Counted from the stretch's first letter, positions 26,776-35,866 are shown. The stretch: 64,000 bases of DNA from Pontibacter sp. Tf4 (GCF_014212495.1 NZ_JACKZC010000004.1:62001-126000); one strand, 5' to 3'. Notes: a model not told the origin generated them from the sequence alone. Numbers and translations: made by a program.

Positions 26776-27729
26776 TTATTTTTTCTTCTTCTGGTAAATT
26801 TCCACGCCGTACTGCTTCGTGCTCGTTTTCCAGCCTCTGTGCATGCGGTCGCTGTTAAACACAAGGGCGATATTCCCTTCCCTGTCCACACCTATTACAC
26901 CTACGTCTCCTTTGTCAGGGTCTATGCGTTCCAGTACCACTGTTTCGCAGGCTTTCTGCAGCGACAAACCTTTATACTCCATTAACGCGGAAATATCATA
27001 GGCTACAATGTTCTTTATTAACAGTTCGCCATCTCCGGTGCCCGAAATAGCACAGGTACTGTTTTTAGCATAACAGCCAACACCAATAATGCAGCTATCG
27101 CCAATGCGGCCCATTTTTTTGTTTTCGGTGCCGCCCGTAGATGTCGCCGCGGCCACGTTTCCATCCCGGTCTAAAGCTACTGCGCCTACGGTGCCGTGCA
27201 TGCGGGCGTTCAGTTCGTCCAGGCCAATCCGGTCGCTGCTTGTAAACTCTTCTTCCCGCTTTTTGGAGAACGCATCAAACTGGTGCTCGGTAATAAAATA
27301 AGAGGATGGCTCCATCCGGATGTCTATCTTTTTTGCATATTCCAGCGCACCCATATCACCCAGAAATCTGTACTTGGTATTCAGCATCACGGCTTTGGCC
27401 AGCGAAATTGGATTGCGGATATTCCGGATCAGGGCCACAGCACCTGAAGCCTGATCATCGCCGCGCATTATGGCAGCATCCATTTCCACTTCTCCGTTTG
27501 CATTTAAAGCAGAGCCTCTGCCGGCATTAAAAAGCGGATTGTTCTCTAATTTAATAACAGCAGCTTCAACGGCATCAACGGCCGAGCCACCTTCTTCCAG
27601 TATTTTGTACCCTGCATCTACCGCTTCCTGTATTCCCTTCTGGTACCCCTGCCTGTTTTCATGTATGTGGTCAGAATCTGGTCCCGCGCCACCATGAACT
27701 ACAATTGCAATCGGTTTTTTCTTAGCCAT
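26776..27729 (-). CDS. iaaA: Isoaspartyl peptidase / plant-type L-asparaginase
   Basis: Ntn-hydrolase that matures by self-cleavage and splits beta-aspartyl dipeptides, here probably beta-Asp-Arg from cyanophycinase, to Asp and Arg. 317 residues from ATG 27729; a longer frame to 27798 has no family sequence. Marks: VVHGGAG (10-16), NAGRGSALN (68-76), DAAIM, the cleavage site HGTVGAVA with nucleophile Thr180, STGG (197-200), GRIGDS (207-212) and GTGDGE (230-235). The C-terminus is Lys-rich. It is transcribed in the same direction as cphA, which lies upstream of it, 321 bp apart. It may also act as an asparaginase. Confidence 0.93.
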   Translation of the reverse strand: MAKKKPIAIVVHGGAGPDSDHIHENRQGYQKGIQEAVDAGYKILEEGGSAVDAVEAAVIKLENNPLFNAGRGSALNANGEVEMDAAIMRGDDQASGAVALIRNIRNPISLAKAVMLNTKYRFLGDMGALEYAKKIDIRMEPSSYFITEHQFDAFSKKREEEFTSSDRIGLDELNARMHGTVGAVALDRDGNVAAATSTGGTENKKMGRIGDSCIIGVGCYAKNSTCAISGTGDGELLIKNIVAYDISALMEYKGLSLQKACETVVLERIDPDKGDVGVIGVDREGNIALVFNSDRMHRGWKTSTKQYGVEIYQKKKK

Positions 27730-28050
27730 AAATGTTTTTTTTGAGTAGTTAAGGTGTATACTTCGGGGCATGGCAGGTTGTTTTGTGCCTGCTACCAAAA
27801 GAAAAAGTAATGTGTAGGAAAGAGGTAAGCCTCCGCTGCCCGAACCAGCATCAGGCTATAGTTGTATGCCACTTTACTATAATGCTATAGTTTACAAACC
27901 CCTGTCGCAGCCCGGTTATATTCTAGCTATAGTTTGATGCTGCTCTAACTATAGTTTGTACTCGCGCTACCCGTATTACAGATTGCTTGGTAAACTATAG
28001 TTTAAGCGTACAGCTACCTTAAAGCTGTTCCATAGTATGTTTGTGCTGGA
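27730..28050. other. iaaA-cphA gap rich in CTATAGTT
   Basis: 321 bp without a gene. CTATAGTT starts at 27856, 27885, 27927, 27949 and 27995; the last two are full AACTATAGTT palindromes. No promoter element or T-run terminator is evident. Confidence 0.7.
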
Positions 28051-30681
28051 TTACTTATCAGCGTTTTGCTCGCGGTGCTGGATCACCCTGAAATTCTCGA
28101 CGAGCTTAACTGCTTCCTGAATATCTTCTGAGAAAAGGGTAATAAATGCATTTTGCGGCGCATACTCGATGGCATAAGCCAGGGCACTTGACTCCTGTTT
28201 TATCTCGATCGGCTCGAGCGCAGGTTTAACAGCAAAGATCCCCTGTTTAAGCAGGTTATTTATCTCACTGCCTTTGCGGCCTCGCAGGTCCTTGTCCTGC
28301 CTTATAATGATCTCGTCAAACATTTCTGCTGCCAGCTTGCCTACTTCTATCATATCCTGATCGCGCCTGTCGCCTACGCCTGCAATGATGCCTATTTTAG
28401 TGGAAGCTTCCGTGCTCCGGATAAAGTCGCCGATGGCCTGCATACTGGCAATATTGTGTGCATAATCGATCAGGACCTCAACTTTTGGCAGTTTAAAGAG
28501 ATTCATACGGCCGGGCATTGTTTCTGCAGATGGCACAAAGGTGCGCAAAGCGGTTTTGATCTCGTTCACTTCAAGATGGGACGTGTAAGCCGCCAGGGCT
28601 GCTGCCAGCACATTGTAGATGTTAAAGCGGGCTCTTCCACCAAACGTTACAGGAATATCAGCCACCCTGTCGATGCGTATCTTATAGGTGTTCTTGAAGA
28701 TCGATATGAAGCCTTCCTCGTAAACGGCGGCCAGCCCACCTTTCGAGATATGTTCTGTAATGCGGGGGTTCTGTTCATCTAAACTAAAGAAGGCAATTTT
28801 ACACTGCAGCTCCTTTGCCATGTCGTATACCAGGTCATCATCCGCATTTAAAATGGCGTAGCCATCAGAGCAGACTGTTTTGGGTACTACAGCTTTTACC
28901 CTGGCCATGTCCTCTACCGTATGAATATCGCCGAGCCCCAGGTGGTCTTCTGAAACATTAGTTACTACACCAATATCGCATTGTGTAAAAGCCAAACCAG
29001 AGCGCAGCATTCCGCCACGGGCTACTTCCAGCACAGCATAGTTTACGGTCGGGTCTTTTAACACAAATTCGCTGCTGAACGAGCCTGTTGTGTCGCCTTT
29101 AATAATTTTTTTGCCCTGTATGTAGATACCATCGGTAGTGGTGAAGCCGACATTATAGCCCTTAAAGTTAAGAATATGCGAAATGAGCCTTGAGGTAGTG
29201 GTTTTGCCATTGGTACCGGTAATTGCCACGATCGGGATGCGGGAAGGAGTGCCATAAGGGAACAGCATATCAATGATCGGTTCTGCCACATTGCGCCGTA
29301 ACCCTTCGGTCGGGGAGATGTGCATGCGCAGGCCTGGTGCCGCGTTAACCTCAATTACGGCTCCTCTGGTGTCGGGTAAGGGAATGGCAATGTCGGAGGT
29401 CATCACGTCGATGCCGCAGATATCAAGGCCGATGATGCCAGCAATCCGCTCGGCCATCAGAACATTGTAGGGGTCAACTATATCGGTCACATCGGTAGCC
29501 GTGCCGCCAGTGCTCAGGTTAGCGGTTTTTTTCAAGTGCAGCTCTTCGCCAAAGTCAAGTACCGTCTGCAGGCTGATGCCTCTTTCCCGTAAGATACTGC
29601 GCGTAATGCGGTCTACTTTTATGTGTGTCAGCTCTTTTTCGTGGCCTACGCCGCGGCGCGGGTCCTTGTTTACCTGGTTTATCAGCTGCCTTATAGTAGA
29701 TACCCCATCGCCCACAACCATGGCCGGCGTACGTTTGGCGGCAGCCACAAATTTGCCGTTTATTACCAGCAACCGGTAGTCGAAGCCTTGTATGTATTGC
29801 TCCACCATTACTGCCTGCGAGTAGCGCTGCGCTTCAGCAAAACCCTTGGTGGCTTCTTTCCAGTTCTGAATATTGATGCTGGCACCTTTGCCCTGGTTGC
29901 CGTCCAGCGGTTTGGTCACTACCGGGTAATCCAGTTCCTCAATGGCTTCTTCCAGTTGCTTTAAACTATAGACTGTCCTGCCTTTGGGTACCGGAATGCC
30001 GGCATCTTCCAGTATATCCTTGGTTATGTTTTTATTGCCTGCATTCTCCACACCAAAAAAGGAGGTGTTGTTGCTCATGGCCGCCTGAATGCGCTTCTGA
30101 TAAATGCCATAGCCCAGGTGTATATGGCTGGTCTGCCTGTTCTGGATGTAAGGGATGTTGCGGTTTACGGCTTCCTGTACAATTGCTTCCGTGGTCGGGC
30201 CAAAGTATTCATCCTCGCGTATCTGGTGCAGTTTTGCCACATCCTGAATGATGCTTACCTTTTCGCCTCTGGCCAGGGCTTCTGTAATACGTACCGCTGC
30301 TTCGGCGGCATAAGCTCCGGCGCGTTCCTGCTGGTAAGAGAAAACTATAGTTTCCACGCCTGGCTGGCTGCCGGCATAACGCCTGCCATACCCGCTGTTC
30401 ATGCCCGCCATGGTCTGCAGCTCCAGGGCAATGTGTTGTACCACCTTGCTGAAAACTGTTCCTTCCTCCAGCAACCTGATAAAGCCTCCTTCTGTGCCCG
30501 CCGATGAACGGTGTTTGTACATGCCCGGAAAAAGCTTCTGGATCTTCTGCGCCAGGTTAGGGATTTCGTTTGTCTGTACATGCTGCAGATCTTCCAGGTC
30601 AAGTTTCAACACAATTATCTTGGGATGCTTTATGGACCAGTAGTTTGGCCCACGCATTATTTTCAGTTCGAGGATCTTCAT
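28051..30681 (-). CDS. cphA: Cyanophycin synthetase
   Basis: ATP-dependent, ribosome-independent synthesis of multi-L-arginyl-poly-L-aspartate, a nitrogen/carbon store. 876 residues, the usual CphA length. N-terminal domain (1-160); SHIHLGYGIYQKRIQA (185-200); an ATP-grasp module (about 200-475) with KPLDGNQGKG (257-266) and EVNAAPGLRMH, which ligates Asp; and a Mur-ligase-like module (483-870) with P-loop GTNGKTT (489-495), VLEVARGGMLRSGL, VTNVSEDHLG and DYAHN, which adds Arg. All hallmark motifs are intact, so it should be functional. Upstream lie 810 bp with two TAAGTACTTA palindromes and then the response regulator. Confidence 0.95.
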   Translation of the reverse strand: MKILELKIMRGPNYWSIKHPKIIVLKLDLEDLQHVQTNEIPNLAQKIQKLFPGMYKHRSSAGTEGGFIRLLEEGTVFSKVVQHIALELQTMAGMNSGYGRRYAGSQPGVETIVFSYQQERAGAYAAEAAVRITEALARGEKVSIIQDVAKLHQIREDEYFGPTTEAIVQEAVNRNIPYIQNRQTSHIHLGYGIYQKRIQAAMSNNTSFFGVENAGNKNITKDILEDAGIPVPKGRTVYSLKQLEEAIEELDYPVVTKPLDGNQGKGASINIQNWKEATKGFAEAQRYSQAVMVEQYIQGFDYRLLVINGKFVAAAKRTPAMVVGDGVSTIRQLINQVNKDPRRGVGHEKELTHIKVDRITRSILRERGISLQTVLDFGEELHLKKTANLSTGGTATDVTDIVDPYNVLMAERIAGIIGLDICGIDVMTSDIAIPLPDTRGAVIEVNAAPGLRMHISPTEGLRRNVAEPIIDMLFPYGTPSRIPIVAITGTNGKTTTSRLISHILNFKGYNVGFTTTDGIYIQGKKIIKGDTTGSFSSEFVLKDPTVNYAVLEVARGGMLRSGLAFTQCDIGVVTNVSEDHLGLGDIHTVEDMARVKAVVPKTVCSDGYAILNADDDLVYDMAKELQCKIAFFSLDEQNPRITEHISKGGLAAVYEEGFISIFKNTYKIRIDRVADIPVTFGGRARFNIYNVLAAALAAYTSHLEVNEIKTALRTFVPSAETMPGRMNLFKLPKVEVLIDYAHNIASMQAIGDFIRSTEASTKIGIIAGVGDRRDQDMIEVGKLAAEMFDEIIIRQDKDLRGRKGSEINNLLKQGIFAVKPALEPIEIKQESSALAYAIEYAPQNAFITLFSEDIQEAVKLVENFRVIQHREQNADK

Positions 30682-30868
30682 AAAGATTTTAATATTGACT
30701 CTTCCGACTCAGATGTTAGTAAGTATAGTATTGTATTCCGGGTAAATTAATTGGCAGGAAAATACAAGATGGTCTTGTTTAACTATACGAACACCGGCAA
30801 CAGCCAGCAAGCCAAACCGGATTAAATACGTAATAATGCTCCCGGAATTAGTAGCGAGTGGTATATAC

Positions 30869-30888
30869 TAAGTATAAGTACTTACTTA
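30869..30888. promoter_or_regulatory. TAAGTACTTA palindrome, copy 2, extended
   Basis: The core palindrome at 30875-30884 is flanked by further TAAGTA and CTTA half-sites (30869-30874, 30885-30888), giving near-dyad symmetry over 20 bp, about 190 bp upstream of the cphA start. Confidence 0.5.
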
Positions 30889-31041
30889 AAGCGCTTTATT
30901 ATTTTGTAGCGGGTATTTACTAAATGACTGTAATAGATGGCCTTTTGAAAACTATAGTAACAAGCAAAAGGAACCGCTACAGGCTTGGTTTATAGTTGCG
31001 GTGTTTATAGTTGTGGTGTCCCTCAAAAGTTTAAAAAAGGG

Positions 31042-31053
31042 ATAAGTACTTAT
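31042..31053. promoter_or_regulatory. ATAAGTACTTAT palindrome, copy 3
   Basis: A perfect 12-bp palindrome with the same core as copies 1 and 2. Confidence 0.5.
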
Positions 31054-31187
31054 TGGCTGCTGTAAACCTGTATTTACGTGTATAAAGCCTGTAATTAATA
31101 CTATACAAGTAGCCGGAGGCAGTATAGCCCCGTACTACAACTACACACTAACTACGTGAAGTGTGCTATAGACCCTACCCCTGAAGA

Positions 31188-31240
31188 AAGAGAGAAACCA
31201 TAACTTGTTAGGTGCTGAGGATGGTTTCTCTCTTCTTTTT
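31188..31240 (+). terminator. Isolated intrinsic terminator
   Basis: AAGAGAGAAACCA (31188-31200) pairs perfectly with 31222-31234 around a 21-nt loop, followed by CTTTTT. No protein gene on the plus strand ends within 4 kb upstream, so it may end a small RNA or the leader of the response-regulator gene. Confidence 0.65.
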
Positions 31241-31491
31241 GAGTATGTTTTGATAAATGACAGGCACGGAGCTTTTAGGGTTTACTGCTTTACGTATAGT
31301 TAATGTAACTGTGTTTTTACACCCTAATTAAGATTTTAACCGCATTTGGTGCTTATAACAGTGCCCATAAGCTTGGAATAAAGCGATACCTGGTAACTTT
31401 ATGTTTTTGCAGGAGTTAACAGGCAATTCAAAATGTGTGGTGCCAGGGATACAACGATACTGATTTCCTTTATCTTAAATATAGTACGAGC

Positions 31492-32166
31492 ATGTCAGAA
31501 CAAAAGCGCGTCAGAGTTATAGTTACAGAAGACCACATGATTTTGCGGCAAGGCCTTAAAATGCTGCTGGATGAAGACAAGGAGATAGAGGTGATAGGCG
31601 AAGCCGGCAATGGCGTGGAATTGCTGGAAATGCTGGCACAGAAACCGGCAGATGTGGTACTCATGGACATAAACATGCCTGATATGGACGGCTTTGAAGC
31701 CACCGAACATGTAGTGGCAGAACATCCTGAGACAAAAGTAGTGGCGCTTTCGATGCTGGACAGCTTGCCGTATGTACAGAAGATAATGACCTGCGGGGCA
31801 TCCGGCTATCTGCTAAAAACAACCGGCAAGGACGAGCTCCGGTCGGCGATAAAGTTAGTGGCCAATGGTACCAACTATATCTGTAGCGAGCTTTCAATTA
31901 ACATGCTCTCCAATGCTATGTCGGAAGTGGCGCCCAGAAACGAAAAAGTAGAACAGACGGGGCTGTCGAAAAGGGAAATAGAGGTTTTGTCGTTGATAGC
32001 CGAAGGATACACCAATGCCGAAATTGCTGACAAGCTGTTTACCAGCAAACGAACTATAGAAACGCACCGCCAGAATATACTTGAAAAAACGGGTGCCAAG
32101 AACACTGCCAACCTGATCAAATACGCGATCGGACATAAGATCATCGACATTGATGCTGCAAAATAG
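31492..32166 (+). CDS. NarL/FixJ-type response regulator
   Basis: A 224-residue regulator: receiver domain (8-125) with acidic pair E13/D14, phospho-acceptor Asp59 in VVLMDINMPDMDG and Lys109; a linker; then a LuxR-type HTH (about 153-215) with GLSKREIEVLSLIAEGYTNAEIADKLFTSKRTIETHRQNI. ATG 31492 gives a standard N-terminus; an in-frame ATG at 31435 adds 19 non-family residues. Likely partner of the kinase at 24243 and a regulator of cphA/cphB (inference from position and family pairing). Confidence 0.93.
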   Translation: MSEQKRVRVIVTEDHMILRQGLKMLLDEDKEIEVIGEAGNGVELLEMLAQKPADVVLMDINMPDMDGFEATEHVVAEHPETKVVALSMLDSLPYVQKIMTCGASGYLLKTTGKDELRSAIKLVANGTNYICSELSINMLSNAMSEVAPRNEKVEQTGLSKREIEVLSLIAEGYTNAEIADKLFTSKRTIETHRQNILEKTGAKNTANLIKYAIGHKIIDIDAAK

Positions 32167-32169
32167 TTG

Positions 32170-32194
32170 GCTATACGCTATGTATAGCAGTTTT
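32170..32194 (+). terminator. Weak terminator after the response regulator
   Basis: GCTATAC (32170-32176) pairs with GTATAGC (32182-32188), followed by AGTTTTAT. Confidence 0.5.
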
Positions 32195-32437
32195 ATAATA
32201 CATAAGTGGTTGCGTAACAACCTTGATCAGTTGCCTCAGGGTGGTGTTTATGGCAACCTCTGTAAACATAGCTTAGTGTATTCCTGAAATGATTTGTTAC
32301 ATCAGGGTACAGCTTTAGTGCAGCTCAGTAATAAGTAAGGCTCAGGTAACTCAGCGTCTGAACTATAGGTTAATACCAGGCATAAGATTTCAAGCATACT
32401 CCGGCGTCACAAAAAACTCTGGGAAACAAAATATAGC

Positions 32438-32779
32438 ATGAATACTTCCCAAACCCGGCTTGTAGAGGAGCTGCAAGAGCTTTCTGCCGGATTAAATGAG
32501 AGCAATACCCTTATTCTGAAGGAGATAAATGGTTCTTTAATGTGCCGGTTTATAATGCATGGGCTGGTGCGGCATACCGTAAATGTGACTTGTCCGCTGC
32601 TCGCGTACGCCCTCTGGCAGATCAGTAGTGTAGGCATCATAGACGGCAATGATTTTATGATTTTTAAAAACGCCTTCGGTAAGTTTTCCCTGCATATAAA
32701 AGCCAGGCAGCTTTACGCCGAGCTGGGACTACAACACCCTGATGCAGACCTTGAACTGCAAAACCTGTTGGTTGCCTAA
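32438..32779 (+). CDS. Hypothetical protein in the cyanophycin neighbourhood
   Basis: A 113-residue protein I do not recognise. It has a charged helical N-terminus (LVEELQELSAGLNESN), a central HGLVRHTVNVTCPLLAYALWQISSVGIIDGNDF stretch and a helical end (IKARQLYAELGLQHPDADLELQNLL). No signal peptide or clear membrane helix; probably cytosolic. The ATG is good and the stop codon runs into an AACTATAGTT (32779-32788). It is isolated by 271 bp and 242 bp gaps but runs in the same direction as the regulator and the MFS gene. Confidence 0.6.
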   Translation: MNTSQTRLVEELQELSAGLNESNTLILKEINGSLMCRFIMHGLVRHTVNVTCPLLAYALWQISSVGIIDGNDFMIFKNAFGKFSLHIKARQLYAELGLQHPDADLELQNLLVA

Positions 32780-33021
32780 ACTATAGTTGGTTATTAAAGT
32801 GCATCTACCACAGCTATAGTTAAAGCTTGCGGATCCGGGAATACCTAAACGCCAAAGCAGAGTACCTCGCTTGTCAGATCTACACGATAGATTTTTGTAA
32901 ACGCTTCCTGCAGTAGGACAGGGCGGAAAGACGTTCCTGCTCTGTTACTGGATAAAATATTTACATTTTATATTGTTTTTTTAGAGGCATTTACGTTCAA
33001 ATAACAAATGTTAATGTGCGT

Positions 33022-34500
33022 ATGGCTTCTCCCAATCAAACCCGGGCTACTGCAGCAACCTACCAGGGAACCGACAAGCTTATAGTTGGTATTGTGCTGG
33101 CCGTTATCACCTTCTGGCTTTTTGCACAAACAACCCTCAACATCGCTCCTGTTATGCAGGAAGAGCTGAATATCAGCCATACCCTGAATAACCTCGCTGT
33201 AAGTATTACCGCCTTGTTTTCCGGCATTTTTATAGTAGTGGCCGGTGGCCTGGCCGACCGGATCGGCCGCGTAAAGATGACCTATATCGGGTTACTGCTC
33301 AGTATTATCGGCTCTTTCCTTATTGTTATTTCACCTTCGGGAACTGCCGTGTTCCTGTTGGCCGGGCGTATACTGCAGGGGCTGTCAGCTGCGTGTATCA
33401 TGCCGGCCACCCTGGCGCTAATGAAAGCTTATTACGATGGCAAAGAGCGGCAGCGGGCGCTTAGTTTCTGGTCTATCGGTTCGTGGGGTGGCTCAGGGCT
33501 CTGTTCCCTGTTTGGCGGTCTGGTTGCCTCTACCATGGGCTGGCGCTGGATCTTTATTCTGTCCATCGTTGTCGCGGTAGTAAGTTATCTTTTAATCAGA
33601 GGAACCCCCGAAAGCAAATCAACTACGACAGATGAGAAAGCGTTTGACTGGCCCGGCCTTATTGCGTTTATCATTGCCATGCTGGCTATCAACATTGTCA
33701 TCGGGCAGGGGGCCAGCCTTGGTTGGTTAAGTCCGCTGGTGCTGGTAGGTGTGGCCGTTTTTATTATTGCAGGCATCATTTTCCTACGCATAGAAAAGAG
33801 GAGCGAAAACGGCTTTGTTGACCTGTCGCTTTTCAGTAACCAGACATTTTCAGGTGCTACATTATCGAATTTCCTGCTCAACGGGGCTGCCGGAACCCTG
33901 CTGGTTTCGCTGGCGCTGGTACAGGCCGAGGCAGGCTTGTCGTCTCTGCAATCCGGGTTAATTACCATCGGCTATCTGGTAGCCGTGCTAAGTACGATAC
34001 GGGTGGGTGAGAAACTGCTTCAGAAAATGGGGCCAAGAAAACCGATGCTGCTGGGCTGTTTTATTACAGGGGTTGGCATTCTGCTTACCTGTCTTACTTT
34101 CCTGATGGCGGAACAGTACATCATTGCATCGTTCATAGGTTTTACCCTGTTCGGGATCGGGCTCGGCTTTTATGCCACACCGTCCACAGACGCAGCGCTT
34201 AGCAACGTACCCGGCGATAAGGCAGGCTCAGCGTCCGGCTTATACAAGATGGCTTCGTCGTTGGGGGCTGCTTTTGGGGTAGCCATTTCGGCAGCCATTT
34301 TCTATGGGCTAAGCCAGCACGAAGGCATGCCACCCCTGGCAGACCTGTTTATGGGCAGAACCGATAACGCGAATGTGCGCTTTGCCGCTGGTATCGGGCT
34401 TTTGTTCAATGTGTTTATGATCGTGGTAGCTATAGTTGCTATCATGCTCACCATTCCTAAGTCCAGCCCCGAAGAAACGCTGGCATCCCCTAACGTATAA
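33022..34500 (+). CDS. MFS transporter, DHA2 (14-helix) family
   Basis: A drug/H+ antiporter-type major facilitator of about 492 residues and 14 hydrophobic segments: the first helix with FAQTTLNIAPVMQEELN, motif A variant GGLADRIGRVKM between helices 2 and 3, GRILQGLSAACIMPATLAL and a GWRWIFILSIVVAV motif, as in EmrB/QacA relatives. ATG 33022 is chosen over a GTG two codons upstream. It is followed after 28 bp by the M20 amidohydrolase, so the pair is likely an operon. It may export or import an amino-acid conjugate, but the substrate is unknown. Confidence 0.9.
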   Translation: MASPNQTRATAATYQGTDKLIVGIVLAVITFWLFAQTTLNIAPVMQEELNISHTLNNLAVSITALFSGIFIVVAGGLADRIGRVKMTYIGLLLSIIGSFLIVISPSGTAVFLLAGRILQGLSAACIMPATLALMKAYYDGKERQRALSFWSIGSWGGSGLCSLFGGLVASTMGWRWIFILSIVVAVVSYLLIRGTPESKSTTTDEKAFDWPGLIAFIIAMLAINIVIGQGASLGWLSPLVLVGVAVFIIAGIIFLRIEKRSENGFVDLSLFSNQTFSGATLSNFLLNGAAGTLLVSLALVQAEAGLSSLQSGLITIGYLVAVLSTIRVGEKLLQKMGPRKPMLLGCFITGVGILLTCLTFLMAEQYIIASFIGFTLFGIGLGFYATPSTDAALSNVPGDKAGSASGLYKMASSLGAAFGVAISAAIFYGLSQHEGMPPLADLFMGRTDNANVRFAAGIGLLFNVFMIVVAIVAIMLTIPKSSPEETLASPNV

Positions 34501-34528
34501 TCTATAGTTAGAACATAATACAATACCT

Positions 34529-35794
34529 ATGGAAACCTCCAAGATCAAAGCCTTTAATGATAAACTGGACAGTTTTGTTGATCAGTTGCTTCCCGAGCTG
34601 GAAACCATCTACAAAGACATTCACCAGAATCCGGAGCTATCGATGCAGGAATTCCGGACAGCCCAGATTGCTGCAGACTATCTGACGAGGTACCAGTTTG
34701 AGGTTTCAACCGGTGTTGGCGTGACCGGTGTGGTGGGTGTGTTACGGAATGGCGAGGGGCCGGTAGTAATGCTGCGGGCTGATATGGATGCGTTGCCTGT
34801 AACCGAAGATACCGGTTTGCCTTATGCCAGCACGAAAGTTGCCCGGGATGAGGAGGGGACAGAAGTTGGTGTATCGCATGTCTGTGGCCACGACCTGCAT
34901 GTAGCCTGGCTCATGGGGGCTGCCAGGCTCTTTTCGGAGCACCGCGAACTATGGAAGGGAACGCTGATGGCAGTTTTTCAGCCGGGAGAGGAAGTAGGCC
35001 GCGGCGCCCTGAGCATGATAAACGATGGCATGATGGAGCGTTTCCCGAAGCCGGACATTATCCTGGGGCAGCACGTTATGGTAGGCGAAGCCGGTACGGT
35101 AAAGTATCGCAGCGGTACTATCCTGTCTGCCGGCAACAGCCTGAAGGTAAAGCTATTTGGCCGTGGATCGCATGGCTCTCAGCCACAGACCTCCATCGAC
35201 CCGGTGGTAATGGCAGCCGCCACCACCATGCGCCTGCAAACCATCATTTCCCGCGAAGTGGCTCCAATCGAGAATGCCGTTCTGACCGTAGGTTCGCTGC
35301 AGGCCGGTACCAAAGAAAACATCATCCCCGAAGATGCCACGCTGAAACTCAATATCCGCACCTTTAATGAGGAAGTGAAAGACCATATCCTGTCGGCTGT
35401 TAAGCGGATATGTTGTGCGGAATGTGCTGCATCTAATGCTCCCAGAGAGCCGGAGTTTACCGAGATGGTAAGCTACCCGATGACAGTGAACGATGCCGTT
35501 GCCACCGCTAAAGTAGTAGAGGCCTTTAAGGCACAGTTCGGCGACAGGGCCTTTGAAACCAAGCCCGCTTCTGCCAGCGAAGATTTCAGTGTTTTCGGGA
35601 GAAGCTGGAACGTGCCCTATGTATTCTGGTTTGTAGGCGGCACCGATCCACAGGTATACCTGGAGGCTTTAAAAGCAGAAAAGCTGAATTCAATCCCAAG
35701 TAATCATTCGCCTAAATTTGCCCCGGTTATACATCCTACCTTAAAAACCGGCCTGCAAGCCATGATGACTGCCGCCGCAGCCTGGTTCAACTAA
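34529..35794 (+). CDS. M20 family amidohydrolase (hippurate hydrolase-like)
   Basis: A zinc/manganese amidohydrolase/peptidase of 421 residues, close to N-acyl-amino-acid amidohydrolases and hippurate hydrolases. HQNPELSMQEF (32-42), MLRADMDALPV, metal-site HVCGHDLHVAW (Cys119, His121), QPGEEVGRGA (Glu154/155), LGQHVMVGEAG, a dimerisation domain with GRGSHGSQPQTSIDPV and a C-terminal SEDFSVFG. No signal peptide, so cytosolic. It runs with the MFS gene in a probable operon at the edge of the cyanophycin locus and could cleave an imported or stored amino-acid conjugate. Terminator follows. Confidence 0.92.
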   Translation: METSKIKAFNDKLDSFVDQLLPELETIYKDIHQNPELSMQEFRTAQIAADYLTRYQFEVSTGVGVTGVVGVLRNGEGPVVMLRADMDALPVTEDTGLPYASTKVARDEEGTEVGVSHVCGHDLHVAWLMGAARLFSEHRELWKGTLMAVFQPGEEVGRGALSMINDGMMERFPKPDIILGQHVMVGEAGTVKYRSGTILSAGNSLKVKLFGRGSHGSQPQTSIDPVVMAAATTMRLQTIISREVAPIENAVLTVGSLQAGTKENIIPEDATLKLNIRTFNEEVKDHILSAVKRICCAECAASNAPREPEFTEMVSYPMTVNDAVATAKVVEAFKAQFGDRAFETKPASASEDFSVFGRSWNVPYVFWFVGGTDPQVYLEALKAEKLNSIPSNHSPKFAPVIHPTLKTGLQAMMTAAAAWFN

Positions 35795-35838
35795 ACGGGT
35801 CTGAGGAAGTTACCGGGACGAAAAGATTGTTATAAGAG

Positions 35839-35866
35839 AAGCTCTGGCATACTGGCAGAGCTTTTA
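35839..35866 (+). terminator. Terminator of the MFS-M20 operon
   Basis: AAGCTCTG (35839-35846) pairs with CAGAGCTT (35856-35863), followed by TT. Confidence 0.75.

Larger units (their letters stand above)
30682..31491. promoter_or_regulatory. Long control region between cphA and the response regulator
   Basis: 810 bp without a supported gene. It contains TAAGTACTTA at 30875-30884 and 31043-31052, several TATAGTT motifs, an isolated terminator (31188-31240) and an AT-rich approach to the regulator start. Size and palindromes suggest regulated divergent promoters, possibly with a small RNA. Confidence 0.5.

Noticed and set aside
30511..30750. Frames antisense to cphA and the gap upstream
   Set aside because: Shadow frames of cphA running into the intergenic region; no independent support.
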